NCBI GenBank assembly: GCA_031399025.1
Contig: JANNOJ010000052.1
Span: 1-64,000 of the forward strand
Direction of reading: 5' to 3'
DNA: 64,000 nt
Source: CBDBZL01 sp031399025
GTDB lineage: Bacteria; Pseudomonadota; Alphaproteobacteria; Sphingomonadales; Sphingomonadaceae
A program made the translations under genes and the position numbers. This document shows positions 44,656 to 52,300 of this stretch, one piece after another; position 1 is the stretch's first letter; every line of letters begins with the position of its first letter. Below the pieces are notes generated by a model, which worked only from the letters and a program-made list of their open reading frames with translations, had not been told where the DNA came from and searched no databases.

Positions 44656-46551
44656 TCAGTACACCCGCTTCTTGGGCTTGATGTACTCGATATCGTCGGT
44701 GAGCGTATATTCGTGCACCGGGCGGTAGTCGATCCGCACCGCGCCGCCCCCGTTCGTGGTCCGCCCGCCCCAGCCTTCGAACCAGGCGACCGTGTGCTTC
44801 ATCCAATTGGCGTCGTCGCGCTCGGGGAAACCCTCGTGCGCGTGGGCGCCGCGGCTTTCGTGGCGGTTGGCGGCCGAGTGCATGGTCACCTGCGCCTGGC
44901 TCAGCATGTTGTCGAGTTCCATCGTCTCGATGAGGTCGGTGTTCCAGATCAGCGAGCGGTCGGATACGCCGATGTCGGCCATGCCCGCGTAGATGCCCGC
45001 GAGCTTGGTCTTGCCCTCTTCCATCACCTCCGCGGTGCGGAACACCGCGGCGTGCGTGGACATCGCCCGCTGCATCGCCTCCCGGATCCGCGCGGTCGGC
45101 GTGCTGCCCGCAGCGTGGCGGAAATGGTCGAGCCGGGTGAGCGAGAAATCGGCGCTGTCCTTGGGCAATTCCGGTTGCGAGACGCCCGGCTTGATCGTGT
45201 CGCGCAGCCGGTGGCCGGCAGCGCGGCCGAACACCACCAGGTCGATCAGCGAGTTCGAGCCGAGGCGATTGGCGCCGTGAACCGAGACGCAGGCCGCCTC
45301 GCCCACCGCAAACAGCCCGGGCACCACCGTCTCGGGATTGCCGTCGGCGCCGATGGTCATCACCTCGCCGTGATAATTGGTGGGGATGCCGCCCATGTTG
45401 TAATGCACGGTCGGCACCACCGGCAGAGGTTGGCGGGTGAGATCGACGCCGGCGAAGATCTTGCCGCTTTCGGTGATGCCGGGCAGCCGTTCGGCCAGCA
45501 CCTTGGGATCGATGTGGTCGAGGTGGAGGTGGAGGTGGTCCTGGTTCGGCCCCACCCCGCGCCCCTCGCGGATCTCCAGCGCCATCGAGCGCGAAACGAC
45601 GTCACGGCTGGCGAGGTCCTTGGCGCTCGGGGCGTAGCGCTCCATGAACCGCTCGCCCTCGGAGTTGGTGAGATAGCCGCCCTCGCCCCTGGCGCCCTCG
45701 GTGATCAGGACGCCCGCGCCATAAATGCCGGTGGGGTGGAACTGGACGAATTCCATGTCCTGCAGCGGGAGCCCGGCGCGCAGCACCATGGCGTTGCCGT
45801 CGCCGGTGCAGGTGTGAGCGGACGTGGCGGTGTAGTAAGCCCGGCCATAGCCGCCCGTCGCCAGCACCACCGCCTGCGCGCGGAACCGGTGGATGGTCCC
45901 GTCATCGAGGCACATGGCAACGACGCCACGGCACGCCCCTGCGACCATGATCAGATCGATCGCGAAGAACTCGATGAAGAAGTCGGAATTGTACTTGAGG
46001 CTTTGCTGGTAGAGCGAGTGAAGCATCGCATGCCCGGTGCGGTCGGCCGCGGCGGCGGTGCGCTGGACCGGGGGCCCCTCGCCCATGTTCTGCATGTGCC
46101 CGCCGAAGGGCCGCTGGTAGATCGTGCCGTTCTGGTTGCGGCTGAACGGCACGCCCGCGTGCTCCAGCTCGTACACCGCCTGCGGCGCCTCGCGCACCAG
46201 GTATTCGATGGCGTCCTGGTCGCCCAGCCAGTCCGAGCCCTTGACGGTATCGTACATGTGCCACGCCCAGTGATCGGGCGAATTATTGCCCAGGCTGGCG
46301 GCAATTCCGCCCTGCGCCGCCACGGTGTGCGAGCGGGTCGGGAACACCTTGGTGATGCAGGCGGTCTTGAGCCCCGCTTCCGCCGCGCCCATCGTGGCGC
46401 GCAGGCCCGAGCCGCCCGCGCCTACCACCACCACGTCGTAGGTGTGGTCGGTGATGGTGTAGCCGGTGAAGGCGCGGCCGGTCTTGCCGACGCCAAGCTT
46501 CTCGCCGCCGCCGAGCGGGGTCTGGCCGGTCTGAGGTGCGGGATTGGCCAT
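44656..46551 (-). CDS. sdhA: Succinate dehydrogenase flavoprotein subunit
   Basis: 631 aa, full length. FAD-binding YDVVVVGAGGSGLRATMGAA, covalent-FAD His segment TRSHTVAAQGGIAASLGNNS, substrate-site HPTGIYGAGVLITEGARGEG, GGIPTNYHGEVMT and LGSNSLIDLVVFGRAAGHRL. It oxidises succinate to fumarate in the TCA cycle and complex II. Its ATG overlaps the sdhD stop by one base. The usual downstream sdhB is not present in this window. Confidence 0.97.
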   Translation of the reverse strand: MANPAPQTGQTPLGGGEKLGVGKTGRAFTGYTITDHTYDVVVVGAGGSGLRATMGAAEAGLKTACITKVFPTRSHTVAAQGGIAASLGNNSPDHWAWHMYDTVKGSDWLGDQDAIEYLVREAPQAVYELEHAGVPFSRNQNGTIYQRPFGGHMQNMGEGPPVQRTAAAADRTGHAMLHSLYQQSLKYNSDFFIEFFAIDLIMVAGACRGVVAMCLDDGTIHRFRAQAVVLATGGYGRAYYTATSAHTCTGDGNAMVLRAGLPLQDMEFVQFHPTGIYGAGVLITEGARGEGGYLTNSEGERFMERYAPSAKDLASRDVVSRSMALEIREGRGVGPNQDHLHLHLDHIDPKVLAERLPGITESGKIFAGVDLTRQPLPVVPTVHYNMGGIPTNYHGEVMTIGADGNPETVVPGLFAVGEAACVSVHGANRLGSNSLIDLVVFGRAAGHRLRDTIKPGVSQPELPKDSADFSLTRLDHFRHAAGSTPTARIREAMQRAMSTHAAVFRTAEVMEEGKTKLAGIYAGMADIGVSDRSLIWNTDLIETMELDNMLSQAQVTMHSAANRHESRGAHAHEGFPERDDANWMKHTVAWFEGWGGRTTNGGGAVRIDYRPVHEYTLTDDIEYIKPKKRVY

Positions 46552-46967
46552 CAGGCGGCATCCCCCAGCGCCAGGCGGGCGATCGAGAACAGCCCGAAGG
46601 CGGCGCCGCCGACGAATGCGAGGTTGAGCGCAGCGGTCACGGCGAATTTGTTGCCGGGCGTATCGACATAGTCATCGATCAGTACCTGCAGGCCGATGCG
46701 GGCGTGGTAGAAGACCGAGATGATCAGCAGCGCCAGCGCCGTGGCGGGCACCGGCCGTCCAATCCAGTCGCGCACGGTGGCGTAGGACAGGTCGGGCAGC
46801 AAGACGAGCGAGATCGCCAGGAACAGCACCGTCAGCAGATTGCCGATGGCGGTGAAACGCTGCGACAGCCAGTGGTGCGTCCCCTGACCGCTGGCGCCCA
46901 AGCCGCGCACCTGCGCGATGGCGGTGTTCTTGCCGCCGGGGCGCTCCAGATTGGTTCGTCTGCCCAT
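46551..46967 (-). CDS. sdhD: Succinate dehydrogenase membrane anchor subunit D
   Basis: 138 aa with three membrane helices (IGNLLTVLFLAISLVLLP; PATALALLIISVFYHARIGL; AALNLAFVGGAAFGLFSIA). The N-terminus GASGQGTHHWLSQRFTAIGN and helix-2 FYHARIGLQVLIDDYVDTPG are typical of alphaproteobacterial SdhD, with the haem-ligand His in the latter. It lies 13 bases after sdhC and overlaps sdhA. Confidence 0.94.
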   Translation of the reverse strand: MGRRTNLERPGGKNTAIAQVRGLGASGQGTHHWLSQRFTAIGNLLTVLFLAISLVLLPDLSYATVRDWIGRPVPATALALLIISVFYHARIGLQVLIDDYVDTPGNKFAVTAALNLAFVGGAAFGLFSIARLALGDAA

Positions 46968-46980
46968 CTAATTGGTCCTT

Positions 46981-47361
46981 TCAGCGAAGGATGATCGCGG
47001 CCCAAAAGGCGGCGGTGAGGACCAGGCCCGAGATCAGCGAACCAATCGAATGGCGCTTGTTGGTCTCGATCTCCATGCCCGCGCCAATGTCCATGACGAA
47101 GTGCCGCACGCCCGAAGACATGTGCTGGAAGAATGCCCAGCTGATGCCCACGAGCACAACATAGCCCAAGGGCGAGGTCATGGTCTCGGCAAAGCCGTCG
47201 TAAGCGTCCGCCCCGCCGGCCAGCGAAGCCAGCCACCACAACAGCACCGGGAGGGCGACCAAGGCCATGCCGTCGCCGGTGATCCGGTGGAGGATCGAGA
47301 CCAGCATGTGCGGGCCCCATTTCCAGATCGACAGATGGGGCGAAAGGGGACGGTCGGCCAT
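46981..47361 (-). CDS. sdhC: Succinate dehydrogenase cytochrome b556 subunit
   Basis: About 126 aa from ATG 47361 (frame open to 47427). The signature RPLSPHLSIWKWGPHMLVSI then LHRITGDGM is present, followed by three helices; HMSSGVRHFVMDIG carries the haem-ligand region and KRHSIGSLISGLVL the last helix. First gene of sdhCDA; the promoter should lie upstream of 47361, near the decayed SDR fragment. Confidence 0.94.
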   Translation of the reverse strand: MADRPLSPHLSIWKWGPHMLVSILHRITGDGMALVALPVLLWWLASLAGGADAYDGFAETMTSPLGYVVLVGISWAFFQHMSSGVRHFVMDIGAGMEIETNKRHSIGSLISGLVLTAAFWAAIILR

Positions 47362-47506
47362 AGAGTAATCCGGTTGCGGCAGCGTGGCCTCCCTTAGCGG
47401 ATCGACCCTGCAGGGCAACCACCCCATGCAAGGACCGCGCGAGACTTGCGACGGCGGGCAGGAGACGGTTGGAACCGGGCGGCATAGCCCCTAGGAGGTG
47501 CGGCGA

Positions 47507-47681
47507 TGACCACCATTCTCGTCACCGGATCGAGCCGCGGGATCGGCCGCGCCATCGCCGAGGCGCTGCCGCCCAGGGCGCGCGGGTGATCGGTCACGCA
47601 AGACGCCCGGGCGCCCTGGATGCGCCGCCCAGCATGACCGGCGCGGTGATCGAGGCCGGCGGAGCAAGCTGTGTCCGCTAG
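47507..47681 (+). pseudogene. SDR gene remnant (frameshifted, C-terminus lost)
   Basis: ATG 47507 follows an excellent ribosome binding site (AGGAGG, 47493-47498). It encodes TTILVTGSSRGIGRAIAEAL, a textbook SDR N-terminus, then hits a stop in the zero frame (TGA at 47588). In the next frame the sequence continues as QGARVIGHARRPGALDAPPS ... VIEAGGASCVR and stops at 47681. So about 55 residues of a ~240-residue SDR survive, with one frameshift near 47575. The B3 beta-lactamase gene begins within its end. Confidence 0.72.
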
Positions 47682-48579
47682 CAAGTCGCGCGCCGCCGCG
47701 GTGCTGTTGGTGCTGGCCGGCTGCGCAACACCCGGCCTGCCCCCAGACGACCGGCAAACCTCGCGGTTCACCGCAGCCGATTGGACCGCCGCCTGCGCCA
47801 ATCACGACGACTGGGACCTGGCCGGCCCCCCGTTCCGCATCCACGGCGACACCTGGTATGTCGGCACCTGCGGCATCAGCGCAATCCTGGTGGCGGGCGA
47901 TGCGGGCCATGTCCTCATCGATGGCGCCACCGAAGCAGGCGGACCGCTGATCGCCGCCAACATCGCCCGCCTGGGTCTCGATATCGCCGAGGTAAAGCTG
48001 CTGCTGCTGACGCATGAGCATCACGACCATGCCGGCGGCCTGGCGTTCCTGCAGCAGGCCAGCGGCGCGCGCCTGCTGGCCTTGCCCGCCGCCGCGGCGG
48101 TGCTGGGGAGCGGTCGCGCCGCCCCGGAGGATCCGCAAGCTGCCGTGCTCGAGCCGATGCCCCCGGTCGTGGTCGCAGGCACGATTCGCGACGGCGAGGT
48201 CGTGCGGCTCGGCGCGATCGCGATCACCGCCACGGCCACCCCCGGGCACACCGCCGGCGCCACCAGCTTCACCTGGCGCGCCTGCGACGGCGCCGATTGC
48301 CGCCAGGTGGCCTATCTCGACAGCCTCTCCGCCGTCAGCGCCCGGGGTTACCGCTTCTCCGACCACCCCGAGCTCGTCGCCACCTTCCGCGCCAGCTTCG
48401 CCAGGGTCGCGGACCTGCCGTGCGACATCGCGCTCACCCCGCATCCCGGCTCCAGCGCCATGTCCGCGCGAATCGCTGCGCCTGGCGGTCTGGTCGATGC
48501 GGCCGGCTGCCGGACCTATGCGCAAACCATGAGCACCCGGCTCGACCAGCGGCTGGCGAGCGAGGAAGCGGCCCCATGA
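47671..48579 (+). CDS. bla: Subclass B3 metallo-beta-lactamase, predicted lipoprotein
   Basis: 302 aa from GTG 47671. The lipoprotein signal ends LLVLAGCATPG. The zinc motif LLLTHEHHDHAGG gives His115, His117, Asp119 and His120 (H-x-H-x-D-H); later ligands appear in ATPGHTAGATSF and LTPHPGSSAM, the B3 arrangement. LDSLSAVSARGYRFSDHPE is also B3-typical. It would hydrolyse beta-lactams in the periplasm, anchored to a membrane. The stop overlaps the prmA start (ATGA), so it is built into a housekeeping transcription unit. No BlaI operator is seen upstream. Confidence 0.9.
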   Translation: MSASKSRAAAVLLVLAGCATPGLPPDDRQTSRFTAADWTAACANHDDWDLAGPPFRIHGDTWYVGTCGISAILVAGDAGHVLIDGATEAGGPLIAANIARLGLDIAEVKLLLLTHEHHDHAGGLAFLQQASGARLLALPAAAAVLGSGRAAPEDPQAAVLEPMPPVVVAGTIRDGEVVRLGAIAITATATPGHTAGATSFTWRACDGADCRQVAYLDSLSAVSARGYRFSDHPELVATFRASFARVADLPCDIALTPHPGSSAMSARIAAPGGLVDAAGCRTYAQTMSTRLDQRLASEEAAP

Positions 48580-49481
48580 GCGGCTGGAAACTGGTGGCCC
48601 GGGCCCCGCGGGAGGCCGTGGAGGCGGCGCTGGCCGCGCACCACGCGCTGGCCGAGTGGGACGCAGGCGTCGTGGTTGGCGCCAGCGAAGTGGCCGAGCA
48701 GCCCGACGACTGGCTGCTCGAGGCCTGGCTCGCGCGCCGGCCGACCAAGGCCGACACCGCGCTCCTCAAGCAGCTCTTCCCCGCTCCCCCGCCCGCGGTG
48801 AAGGCCGAACGACTGCCCGAAACCGACTGGCTCGCCGCCAGTCAGCAGCGCGCCGAGCCGGTGCGCGCTGGCCCGTTCCGAATCCGCACTCCCGACTTCC
48901 CATCCGCCGCGCAGCCGGGCGTGATCGAATTCGAGATCCCCGCGGCGCAGGCCTTCGGCACCGGCCAGCACGCGACTACCGCCGGGTGCCTGGCCATGCT
49001 CGCGACCATGCGCCGGCGGGGCGTGCGACCCCGCAACATTGCCGATATCGGCACCGGCACCGGCCTACTCGCCTTCGCCGCGCTGGCGCTCTGGCCGCTC
49101 GCGCGGGCAAGCGCCACCGACCACGATCCGCTGTGCGCCGCGGCGGTCATCGACAATGCCGCGCGCAATCGGGTGCGGCTGGGCGGCGGCCGCGGCGAAC
49201 TGGCCTGCGGTATCGCCGAAGGTCTGGATGGCGAGCTGCACCAGACCAATGCGCCCTACGACCTCATCATCGCCAACATCCTGGCGCGCCCGCTCATCGA
49301 CCTCGCGCCCGATTTCGCCGCCGCCATCGCCCCGCGGGGCCACCTGCTGCTCGCCGGCCTCCTCGCAAGCCAGGAGCGGGCGGTGCGCGCCGCCTTCCTG
49401 CGCGCGGGGCTGGGCCCGGTGGCGCGCTTGGCGATGGGCGAGTGGGCGATTGTGTGGCTGCGCCGCCGCTTCGCCGCCTAG
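48576..49481 (+). CDS. prmA: Ribosomal protein L11 methyltransferase
   Basis: 301 aa. N-terminal substrate-recognition domain, then FEIPAAQAFGTGQHATTAGC, SAM motif IADIGTGTGLLAFAALAL, ASATDHDPLCAAAVIDNAAR and the N-P-P-Y-like YDLIIANILARPLIDLAPDF. It trimethylates ribosomal protein L11. Translationally coupled to the upstream beta-lactamase; the following DUF2459 gene overlaps its 3' end. Confidence 0.93.
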   Translation: MSGWKLVARAPREAVEAALAAHHALAEWDAGVVVGASEVAEQPDDWLLEAWLARRPTKADTALLKQLFPAPPPAVKAERLPETDWLAASQQRAEPVRAGPFRIRTPDFPSAAQPGVIEFEIPAAQAFGTGQHATTAGCLAMLATMRRRGVRPRNIADIGTGTGLLAFAALALWPLARASATDHDPLCAAAVIDNAARNRVRLGGGRGELACGIAEGLDGELHQTNAPYDLIIANILARPLIDLAPDFAAAIAPRGHLLLAGLLASQERAVRAAFLRAGLGPVARLAMGEWAIVWLRRRFAA

Positions 49482-50203
49482 GTCGCATCCTCGGCCGGGC
49501 GGGGGCCGGGCTCGCGCTCATGGCCGGGCTGTTCGTCCTCGCCGGCTGGCTCGGCAGCGCCCTGCCGCGCAATCCGGGCTGGCACGAGCCGGCGGCCGGC
49601 GTCGTCATCCTGGTCGAGACCAACGGCACCCACACCGGCATCGTGGTGCCCATCCGCACCCCGCTGAAGGACTGGGCGGCGACCTTCCCCGAGGCGGCGG
49701 CCCTGCGCGGCGGCGCGGCGACGCACCTGGCGCTCGGCTGGGGCGAGCGCGAGGTGTTCCTCGACGTACCCACCTGGGCCGACCTCGATCCCCTCACCGC
49801 GCTGCGCATTGTGGCGGCGGGTGGTGAAAGCGTGATGCGGGTGAGCCCCTATGTCCACCCGGTGGCTGGCGAGCATCACCGCCCGGTGCGCCTGTCGGTG
49901 GAACAATACCGCCGGCTGGTGGACCGCATCGAGGCGAGCCTGGCGCCGCCCGGCCCGCTCGGCAGCCCGGCCGGGCTCGCCGGGACCGACCCATTGTCCC
50001 GCTACTACCCCGCCCGCGATCGCTACACCCTGGTGCGCACCTGCAACAGCTGGGTTGGCGACCTGCTGGGCGATGCGGGCGTGCGCATGGGCCGGTGGAC
50101 GCCGTTCGCCGGCGGGGTCATGAAGTGGATCGACGCGCCCGCCAGCGGCCCGGATCAGCAAACTAAAGAAATCGCGTTCAAAGCCGACGACTTGCACGAA
50201 TAG
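49454..50203 (+). CDS. DUF2459/TIGR02117-family secreted or membrane-anchored protein
   Basis: About 249 aa from GTG 49454 (ATG 49520 possible). A basic N-terminus and membrane segment (GLALMAGLFVLAGWLGSALP) precede a domain with VVILVETNGTHTGIVVPIRT, LALGWGEREVFLDVPTWADL and VRTCNSWVGDLLGDAGVRMG. The C-N-S-W and N-G-x-H-T-x-I motifs are typical of the DUF2459 family, which resembles papain-like N1pC/P60 proteins; a Cys/His hydrolase role is inferred. It overlaps prmA by about 28 bases. Confidence 0.85.
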   Translation: MAAPPLRRLGRILGRAGAGLALMAGLFVLAGWLGSALPRNPGWHEPAAGVVILVETNGTHTGIVVPIRTPLKDWAATFPEAAALRGGAATHLALGWGEREVFLDVPTWADLDPLTALRIVAAGGESVMRVSPYVHPVAGEHHRPVRLSVEQYRRLVDRIEASLAPPGPLGSPAGLAGTDPLSRYYPARDRYTLVRTCNSWVGDLLGDAGVRMGRWTPFAGGVMKWIDAPASGPDQQTKEIAFKADDLHE

Positions 50204-50267
50204 CTACTTCCTTGCCAATCCTACAGAACTATGTGCTATTTTGAGGCCCCTGAGCGAGGAGCGCCTC

Positions 50268-51332
50268 ATGCATCCTTTATCGAAAGGTACGCCAGGTCGA
50301 TCGCCCGTCGTGTTTGCAGAAACCGCTGCGATGTCCTCGGCTCGCTCGGTCCCGGTCAGCGTGGCGCTCTCGCTATTGCTGCTCGCGGTCAGTGCACTCC
50401 TCCTCTACGCCGATTCTTTTCGGCGCAGCCGCTACGTTACCGGCGCGGGTGTCGAATACCCCTATTGGGACCCACCAGTGCTGTCCTACAATGAACAGTC
50501 GCTCGAATGGGTTTCCGCCGATTGCCAGGGCGCTCCTCCCGAGAACCTGGCCTGCGCGCTCTACGCCAAGGTCGCGGCGCCCGACCGCAATGCCAACGAA
50601 GAGGCGGTCATCGTCCGGGCCACGGCCAGCGACAGGTCCCGCGATTACTGCAACGAGTTCTACGGCCCCTGCTCGCCGCAGCCCGCCAATATCGAACTCG
50701 ACGACGCCCGCCGTATCCTCGACTACCTCGCCAGCGCATACCTGGAGCCCGCGCGCGAGAACATCGCCCGCGGCCGCATGTCTCGCGCGCATGACCAGAT
50801 CCGCCGCATCGGCTACCTCCTGGGGCGCATCGACCTGCCGCTCGGCAGCGAAGGGTGCTGCACCTATTCCCAGGCGCTCTATATCGCCCCCGCCTTTCTC
50901 GCCAACCAGGAGCCGCGCTGGCGTGACCGCACCTATGTCGCGGAGGTCCTGGCGTTGGGCCAGTACGATCCGTACAGCGCGCCGCTCGAGCAAGGCGAGC
51001 CGAGCCCCTACGCCGACGTGAGCGCCTACACCCGCGCCATCATGGCGACCGGGGCCCGTTGCCATGACCGCGCGGCCGCGCAGTACCTGGGCCTCGCCAC
51101 CACCGATGGGCGACGGGCAGTGCGTGAGCTCGCCACCTACATGGCGCTGGTGTCGCACTTCCGCGCGGTGCTTCCCGGCGAGATGAGCTGCCCCGAACAA
51201 GCACAGCCGCCGCGGCTTACCGAGGAGCAGGTCGCCCAACTCAAGCCGCTGGTGAGGCGCACCGGCTTCCTATCCGACATCGCTCAGATGGATGCGGCGC
51301 TGAGACAGGCGGAGTTCCTTGATGCTGACTAA
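50268..51332 (+). CDS. Unknown single-pass membrane protein, pair gene 1
   Basis: 354 aa from ATG 50268, with AGGAG seven bases upstream. One N-terminal membrane segment (VPVSVALSLLLLAVSALLLY) is followed by a periplasmic domain with at least nine cysteines (SADCQGAPPENLACALYAKV; YCNEFYGPCSPQP; GSEGCCTYSQALYIAP; GEMSCPEQ), suggesting several disulfides, and helical repeats. No family recognised. It overlaps gene 2 (51322) by 11 bases, so they likely form a complex or pathway. Confidence 0.72.
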   Translation: MHPLSKGTPGRSPVVFAETAAMSSARSVPVSVALSLLLLAVSALLLYADSFRRSRYVTGAGVEYPYWDPPVLSYNEQSLEWVSADCQGAPPENLACALYAKVAAPDRNANEEAVIVRATASDRSRDYCNEFYGPCSPQPANIELDDARRILDYLASAYLEPARENIARGRMSRAHDQIRRIGYLLGRIDLPLGSEGCCTYSQALYIAPAFLANQEPRWRDRTYVAEVLALGQYDPYSAPLEQGEPSPYADVSAYTRAIMATGARCHDRAAAQYLGLATTDGRRAVRELATYMALVSHFRAVLPGEMSCPEQAQPPRLTEEQVAQLKPLVRRTGFLSDIAQMDAALRQAEFLDAD

Positions 51333-52287
51333 GTTCAAGGACTGGTGGAAGGAATGGTGGCCGTTCCTGTCCGGTGCGCCCATCGCGATCTACACCGCTG
51401 TCGCCTACTTCACGGGCGCGCGCGACGACTTCTTCCTGTTCGCCCGCATGTTCCGCTGGGAGCTGGTGCTGCTGAGCGTGCTCCTGCTCGCTGTATGCGC
51501 AATCCACCTGTGGACGCCGGCGACCAGCATCCTCAGGCCGCGCAACTTCTGGCGCGAGGGTTTCGCCGGCATCAAAGCCTTGCGCAGCCCGGGCCGGGCG
51601 CCGGGCGCAAGAGCCGCCTCGGCCTTGCTGCTGACCGCGATCCTCGGCTGCGGGGCGAGCGTCGCGCTATACGCGGCCAATACCTACGCTTTCGTCCACG
51701 AGCGCTACACCTATCTCAGCCGTCAGGACGCGGTGGCGCGCGCGGGCGAGGTGGAGTTGGCGCAAGACCTGCCGCTGGCGATCTCGCAGTACCAGGCGAT
51801 CCTCGAAAGATACCCCTACAACCGGTTCAACGGCGAGCTGGAGCGCAAGATCGAGTTCCTGCAGGAGCGCCATGATCGCTGGCGCTCGGTCGCTCGCCAG
51901 GTTGCGGAATTCGAACAGCGCTATCCCGCAGGCATGTCCTCGACCCGCTTCGACATGCTAACCCAGGCATGCCGCTTTGTGACCAATGCCAAACCCTGCA
52001 GCGACGCGGCCGCCTACATCGACCAGGTTTGGCCGGTGGTCGTCGAGGCGCAGACCAGCACCACCGGATGCGCGGCGATCGCCTCGCGCACCCCGGCCGA
52101 GGATGCCTGGATCTACCTGGATCCATTCGATCAGCGCTGGCTGGGCATCCCTCCTGGCGATGGGCGGCAAATCTGCCGAACGCTCGGTCTTGTGTCGAGC
52201 CAGGACCTGCGCCGTTATCTTGAGGAGCGGTGGCGTCTGGAGGTTCTGCTCTCTCATCCGGACACTTGGGCGGCACTCAGTCTTTAG
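51322..52287 (+). CDS. Unknown multi-pass membrane protein, pair gene 2
   Basis: 321 aa. The N-terminus is aromatic-rich (KFKDWWKEWWPFLSGAPIAI), with three hydrophobic segments at about residues 15-35, 47-66 and 98-120 (ALLLTAILGCGASVALYAAN). The rest is a helical, probably periplasmic C-terminus containing YQAILERYPYNRFNGELERK and four cysteines, a TPR-like look. No family recognised. Coupled to gene 1 by overlap; convergent with ligA. Confidence 0.72.
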   Translation: MLTKFKDWWKEWWPFLSGAPIAIYTAVAYFTGARDDFFLFARMFRWELVLLSVLLLAVCAIHLWTPATSILRPRNFWREGFAGIKALRSPGRAPGARAASALLLTAILGCGASVALYAANTYAFVHERYTYLSRQDAVARAGEVELAQDLPLAISQYQAILERYPYNRFNGELERKIEFLQERHDRWRSVARQVAEFEQRYPAGMSSTRFDMLTQACRFVTNAKPCSDAAAYIDQVWPVVVEAQTSTTGCAAIASRTPAEDAWIYLDPFDQRWLGIPPGDGRQICRTLGLVSSQDLRRYLEERWRLEVLLSHPDTWAALSL

Positions 52288-52300
52288 CCGCAGGATGGTC

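Noticed and set aside
44650..46671. A 673-codon plus-strand frame across sdhA
   Set aside because: Antisense to a full-length sdhA with all motifs; composition (His/Arg/Gly-rich) is typical of shadow frames.
47671..48579. BlaI/BlaR1-type pair as regulator of the B3 beta-lactamase
   Set aside because: The genes are 5 kb apart, no TACA-n2-TGTA dyad is seen upstream of the beta-lactamase, and the sensor lacks a visible penicillin-binding domain.
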